Source of the DNA: Leptolyngbyaceae cyanobacterium CSSed165cm_216 | GTDB taxonomy: Bacteria > Cyanobacteriota > Cyanobacteriia > Phormidesmidales > Phormidesmidaceae | Length of the DNA stretch: 7,273 nt | Direction of reading: 5' to 3' | Assembly (NCBI GenBank): GCA_007135385.1 | Contig: SLIY01000405.1 | Coordinates: 1 to 7,273, forward strand | Shown here: one piece after another, positions 5,062 through 7,273 of the stretch | How positions within the stretch are numbered: the stretch's first letter is position 1 | Layout: every line of letters starts with the position of its first letter | Notes under the pieces: generated by a model | The model's input: only the letters and a program-made list of their open reading frames with translations | The model's database searches: none | What the model was told of the DNA's origin: nothing | Made by a program: the position numbers and the translations under genes

Positions 5062-7013
5062 CAGTTGTGGCTTTGCGTCTGATGCTCGTGGACGACGACC
5101 CCGTGTTTCGGCTGGGGTTACGCATTTGGTTAGAACAATCGGCCAACTGTCAGGTAGTGGCGGAAGCCAGCCAACCCAGCGAAGCCTTGGCGGTGCTCCA
5201 GAGTCGGGCCACCCAGGTGAGCGAGGATCCCTGGACTGACGCAATGGATGACGCAATGGAGAACCCACCGGCCCCAGACCCCACTGTGGCCAATCTGGAT
5301 CTGGTGATTTTGGACTTAGGACTGGGGGCTGGCGACCCTCAGCAATTGCCTGGCTTACAGCTTTGTGCCGAGATTAAAGCCCAATACCCCACCCTGCCGG
5401 TGCTAGTCCTGAGTGCCCAAACCGAGCCGGTGCTAGAGGCGGCAGCCAGTCAGATGGGAGCTGATAGTTTTGCCTCCCGTAGTCTGCCGGTGCGCGATCT
5501 GGGGCGGTTAATTCAGCAGCTGGGGCGAGCCGCCACCGCCGATACTGTGTCCGCCCCCGAGATCGGAACCATAGCAGACAGAACCTACAGCGCAGCGCGG
5601 TGGGAGTCGGCATCAGGATCAGTTCCAGGCCCGTTCACCGCCTTGCGCATTAGCATGCGGCTATCGTCGGTGCAGCAAATTGAAGCGACCATGGCCGCCA
5701 TCGCCGCCGAACTCCAGCAGCAACCGGCGTCCCCTTTCACCCAGGCGGTATTGGCGGGGCGCTACCGGGAGTTAAAGGCCGCCCGCTGGTTGATGCGTCG
5801 TCTGTTGGCTACTCCCGGTTTCTCAGACCAGTGGCAACCCACCAATCCCCGCTGGCGCACCCAACCGTCCTGGGAAGCGCAGAAAGAGAGCGGGCAAGCG
5901 GTTGACGACCCAGAGAGCCGAGCGATCGCCCCCTCGGGTGAAGCCGCCCTAGCCAACGCCCCCAGGCCAGGCGAGCGAGCTTTGACCATGACCAGCCAAA
6001 CTCAACTGGCCTTGCGGCAGGGAGACCTGGCCAGCATCATCTTTGAGCGGGTGTTTCGCAAACTGCAAGGGCCGTTGACTAACCTCAGTTCGGTACCGCT
6101 TGAGATTGATATTTTGCGCGACGAGAAAAAACGTGAACTGCTTTATCTCACCCTGCGTAAATTTGAAGACGCCCTGGATAGCCTACGACGAGCGGCGATT
6201 CCCCCTGGCCAACTGGCGGACAAAAGCCCAGTGGTATTGCGGGATGTTTGGGAAGCAGCCATCACCGACTTTTTTGGCCGCTACTACACCCTCCAAATCA
6301 ATCAGGCGGAACAGTCTGTGGTGCCGACCCTACTGGCAGAGGCGGAGGTGGTGCAGGCGGCTATCCTTGATCAGATTCCCCTTGTACCGATGGTGTTAGG
6401 ACACCTGTTATTTAAAGAACCGATGATAGTTGATGGCAGTCCCTATGTGGCTTCTACCCCCGAGGCCCTACAGCGTAGTCAAGCCCTGATGGAGCATTTG
6501 TTAATTCAACTGGCCAACGGCGTGGTTCAACCAATGCTGAATTGTTTTGCTGATGTGGAACTGCTGAAGAAAAACCTTTACCAGCGTCGCATGATCACCA
6601 GTCGGGACATTGAGCGATTCCGCAATGATCTCTCCTGGCGCTACCGTTGGGAGGGCTTGATTGGTGAACCTAGATCTATTTTTGAAAGCCAGTATCGGCT
6701 GTTTGGGTTTACTAACCGGGGGATCTACACCCAAACCATCTATGCCCCCCGCCGTGACGAACTAGATCAGTTGTCGGGATTACAACGGACGGTAACGCTA
6801 GTGGTGGAGGCCCGAGACGCGATCGCCCCTCGGTTTCGGGCCGCTGTATCGTTCGTGGGCAGTGGCCTGGTGTATGTCTTGACCGATGTGATTGGCCGGG
6901 GCATTGGCCTGGTCGGTCGCGGCATTCTACGGGGTGTGGGCAGTGCCTGGCGTGATCCTCGCTACCGGGCCGATAACCACGACAGCCAGCAAAGTGATGA
7001 CTTTAGGTCCTAG
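5058..7013 (+). CDS. Response regulator receiver with C-terminal Ycf55-like (DUF3685) domain
   Basis: 651 residues; the ATG overlaps the previous stop. Residues 6-155 are a receiver domain: acidic pocket Asp12/Asp13 (LMLVDDDP), phospho-acceptor Asp86 (LVILDLGL) and Ser119 (VLVLSAQ). The usual Lys after beta-5 appears to be Arg141 (SRSLP), and Asp86 lies about 30 residues later than normal because of an acidic, Pro-rich insert at about 50-78. There is no HTH or enzyme output domain. Residues about 315-600 match what I know of DUF3685/Ycf55: conserved stretches include DIERFRNDLSWRYRWE, EPRSIFESQYRLF, and VVEARDAIAPRFRA. Residues 592-628 are hydrophobic and Gly-rich and could contact membrane. 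Residues 160-310 are a less conserved region with a disordered stretch (258-308). Ycf55 proteins occur in red-algal plastids and cyanobacteria; their function is unknown. Inference: signalling by protein contact, probably with the coupled membrane protein. Confidence 0.88.
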   Translation: MTVVALRLMLVDDDPVFRLGLRIWLEQSANCQVVAEASQPSEALAVLQSRATQVSEDPWTDAMDDAMENPPAPDPTVANLDLVILDLGLGAGDPQQLPGLQLCAEIKAQYPTLPVLVLSAQTEPVLEAAASQMGADSFASRSLPVRDLGRLIQQLGRAATADTVSAPEIGTIADRTYSAARWESASGSVPGPFTALRISMRLSSVQQIEATMAAIAAELQQQPASPFTQAVLAGRYRELKAARWLMRRLLATPGFSDQWQPTNPRWRTQPSWEAQKESGQAVDDPESRAIAPSGEAALANAPRPGERALTMTSQTQLALRQGDLASIIFERVFRKLQGPLTNLSSVPLEIDILRDEKKRELLYLTLRKFEDALDSLRRAAIPPGQLADKSPVVLRDVWEAAITDFFGRYYTLQINQAEQSVVPTLLAEAEVVQAAILDQIPLVPMVLGHLLFKEPMIVDGSPYVASTPEALQRSQALMEHLLIQLANGVVQPMLNCFADVELLKKNLYQRRMITSRDIERFRNDLSWRYRWEGLIGEPRSIFESQYRLFGFTNRGIYTQTIYAPRRDELDQLSGLQRTVTLVVEARDAIAPRFRAAVSFVGSGLVYVLTDVIGRGIGLVGRGILRGVGSAWRDPRYRADNHDSQQSDDFRS

Positions 7014-7036
7014 TACTGCCTGGCAGTACTAGGGCC
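7006..7036. repeat. 31-bp near-perfect palindrome covering the ycf55-like stop codon
   Basis: Arms CCTAGTACTGCC (7009-7020) and GGCAGTACTAGG (7022-7033) are perfect inverted copies around one T. After one T-G pair the stem extends by two more pairs (7006-7007 with 7035-7036). The TAG stop of the response regulator (7011-7013) is inside the left arm. The nine-base end AGTACTAGG recurs at 7104-7112. As RNA it forms a strong hairpin that may end or protect the transcript, but no T-tract follows. It could also be a mobile palindromic repeat or the end of a small MITE. Confidence 0.65.
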
Positions 7037-7135
7037 ACCGCTGCTGAGGGTGTCAGATCCTAGAGGTCAGCTATCAGGAATGATTGGCCGACTTATGCCG
7101 CAGAGTACTAGGCCTCGACGGCATCAACAACTCAC
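7014..7135. other. Convergent intergenic region with short repeats
   Basis: About 120 bp between two converging genes. It holds the right arm of the palindrome, a third AGTACTAGG copy (7104-7112) inside the loop of a 6-bp inverted repeat (ATGCCG 7095-7100 with CGGCAT 7119-7124), and TATGCCGCA at 7094-7102, repeated directly at 7137-7145 over the end of the DUF1328 gene. No canonical terminator is visible on either strand. Confidence 0.45.
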
Positions 7136-7273
7136 CTATGCCGCACCGCGCAGGAAGTTCATAATCAGCGATATGACAAAAATCGCTAAGAAGACGTAGA
7201 ACAAAATTTGGGCAATGCCAGCAGCCCCAGCGGCAACGCCGCTAAAGCCAAAGAACGCCGCAATCAGGGCAAT
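7136..7273 (-). CDS. DUF1328/YtjA-family small membrane protein, 5'-truncated by window end
   Basis: On the minus strand the frame is open from the window edge to a TAG at 7138-7136, giving 45 residues. They read as two hydrophobic helices split by a Gly/Ala-rich turn: IALIAAFFGFSGVAAGAAGI, then a second helix around ILFYVFLAIFVISLIMNFL, then a basic Arg and a short end. This closely follows the YtjA/UPF0391 (DUF1328) pattern, in which ALIAA..GF.G.A..AAGIAK.LF...L..F..SL is conserved. Family members have about 50-60 residues, so roughly 8-12 N-terminal residues are missing beyond the edge. The role of the family is not well defined; in several bacteria it is linked to stress conditions. It converges on the response-regulator gene with about 120 bp between them. 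Confidence 0.85.
   Translation of the reverse strand: MALIAAFFGFSGVAAGAAGIAQILFYVFLAIFVISLIMNFLRGAA

Noticed and set aside
5762..5989. Minus-strand frames inside the response-regulator gene (also 5374-5613 and 6501-6734)
   Set aside because: They lie opposite a strongly family-supported reading frame and have no domain features.
430..6826. HIP1 octamers (GCGATCGC) as a local regulatory array
   Set aside because: Six copies in about 7 kb, all inside plus-strand genes, fit the genome-wide abundance of this motif in many cyanobacteria; none sits in a promoter region.
7080..7199. 39-codon plus-strand frame antisense to the DUF1328 gene
   Set aside because: No ribosome-binding site, a basic random-looking product, and it overlaps the repeats and the well-supported minus-strand gene.

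Overview
The window reads as cyanobacterial chromosomal DNA. It is moderately GC-rich and carries six exact copies of the HIP1 octamer GCGATCGC (starting at 430, 3976, 4108, 4954, 5922 and 6819), a hallmark of many cyanobacterial genomes. It also encodes a response regulator with a Ycf55/DUF3685-type C-terminus, a family known from cyanobacteria and red-algal plastids. A filamentous Leptolyngbya-like lineage is a reasonable guess, but no marker fixes the genus. I see no rRNA, tRNA, CRISPR array, transposase or phage gene.

Layout: (1) 1-924, plus strand: the 3' part of a CPA-type cation:proton antiporter fused to a C-terminal universal-stress (Usp) domain. (2) 1027-1671, minus strand and convergent with it: a small membrane-hairpin protein with a RodZ-like helix-turn-helix at its C-terminus, behind a leader that can fold right up to the start codon. 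(3) 1672-1988: a non-coding stretch with several inverted repeats. (4) 1989-2333 and 2400-3167, both minus strand: a small very acidic protein of unknown function and an exported pentapeptide-repeat protein. (5) 3168-3252: a short divergent promoter region. (6) 3253-7013, plus strand: a tightly coupled two-gene unit, comprising a membrane-anchored alpha-helical repeat protein whose stop overlaps (ATGA) the start of the response regulator/Ycf55-like protein. (7) 7006-7135: a non-coding stretch with a near-perfect 31-bp palindrome and related short repeats. (8) 7136-7273, minus strand: the 3' end of a small two-helix membrane protein of the DUF1328/YtjA family, cut by the window edge.

The most interesting part is the two-gene unit at 3253-7013. 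Its regulator has no DNA-binding domain, a degenerate receiver and a glycine-rich hydrophobic tail. Its partner is a single-pass membrane protein made of degenerate helical repeats. Translational coupling suggests the products are made together and may act together at a membrane; the function of both is unknown. The second point of interest is the RodZ-like HTH protein, whose domain order is the reverse of RodZ.
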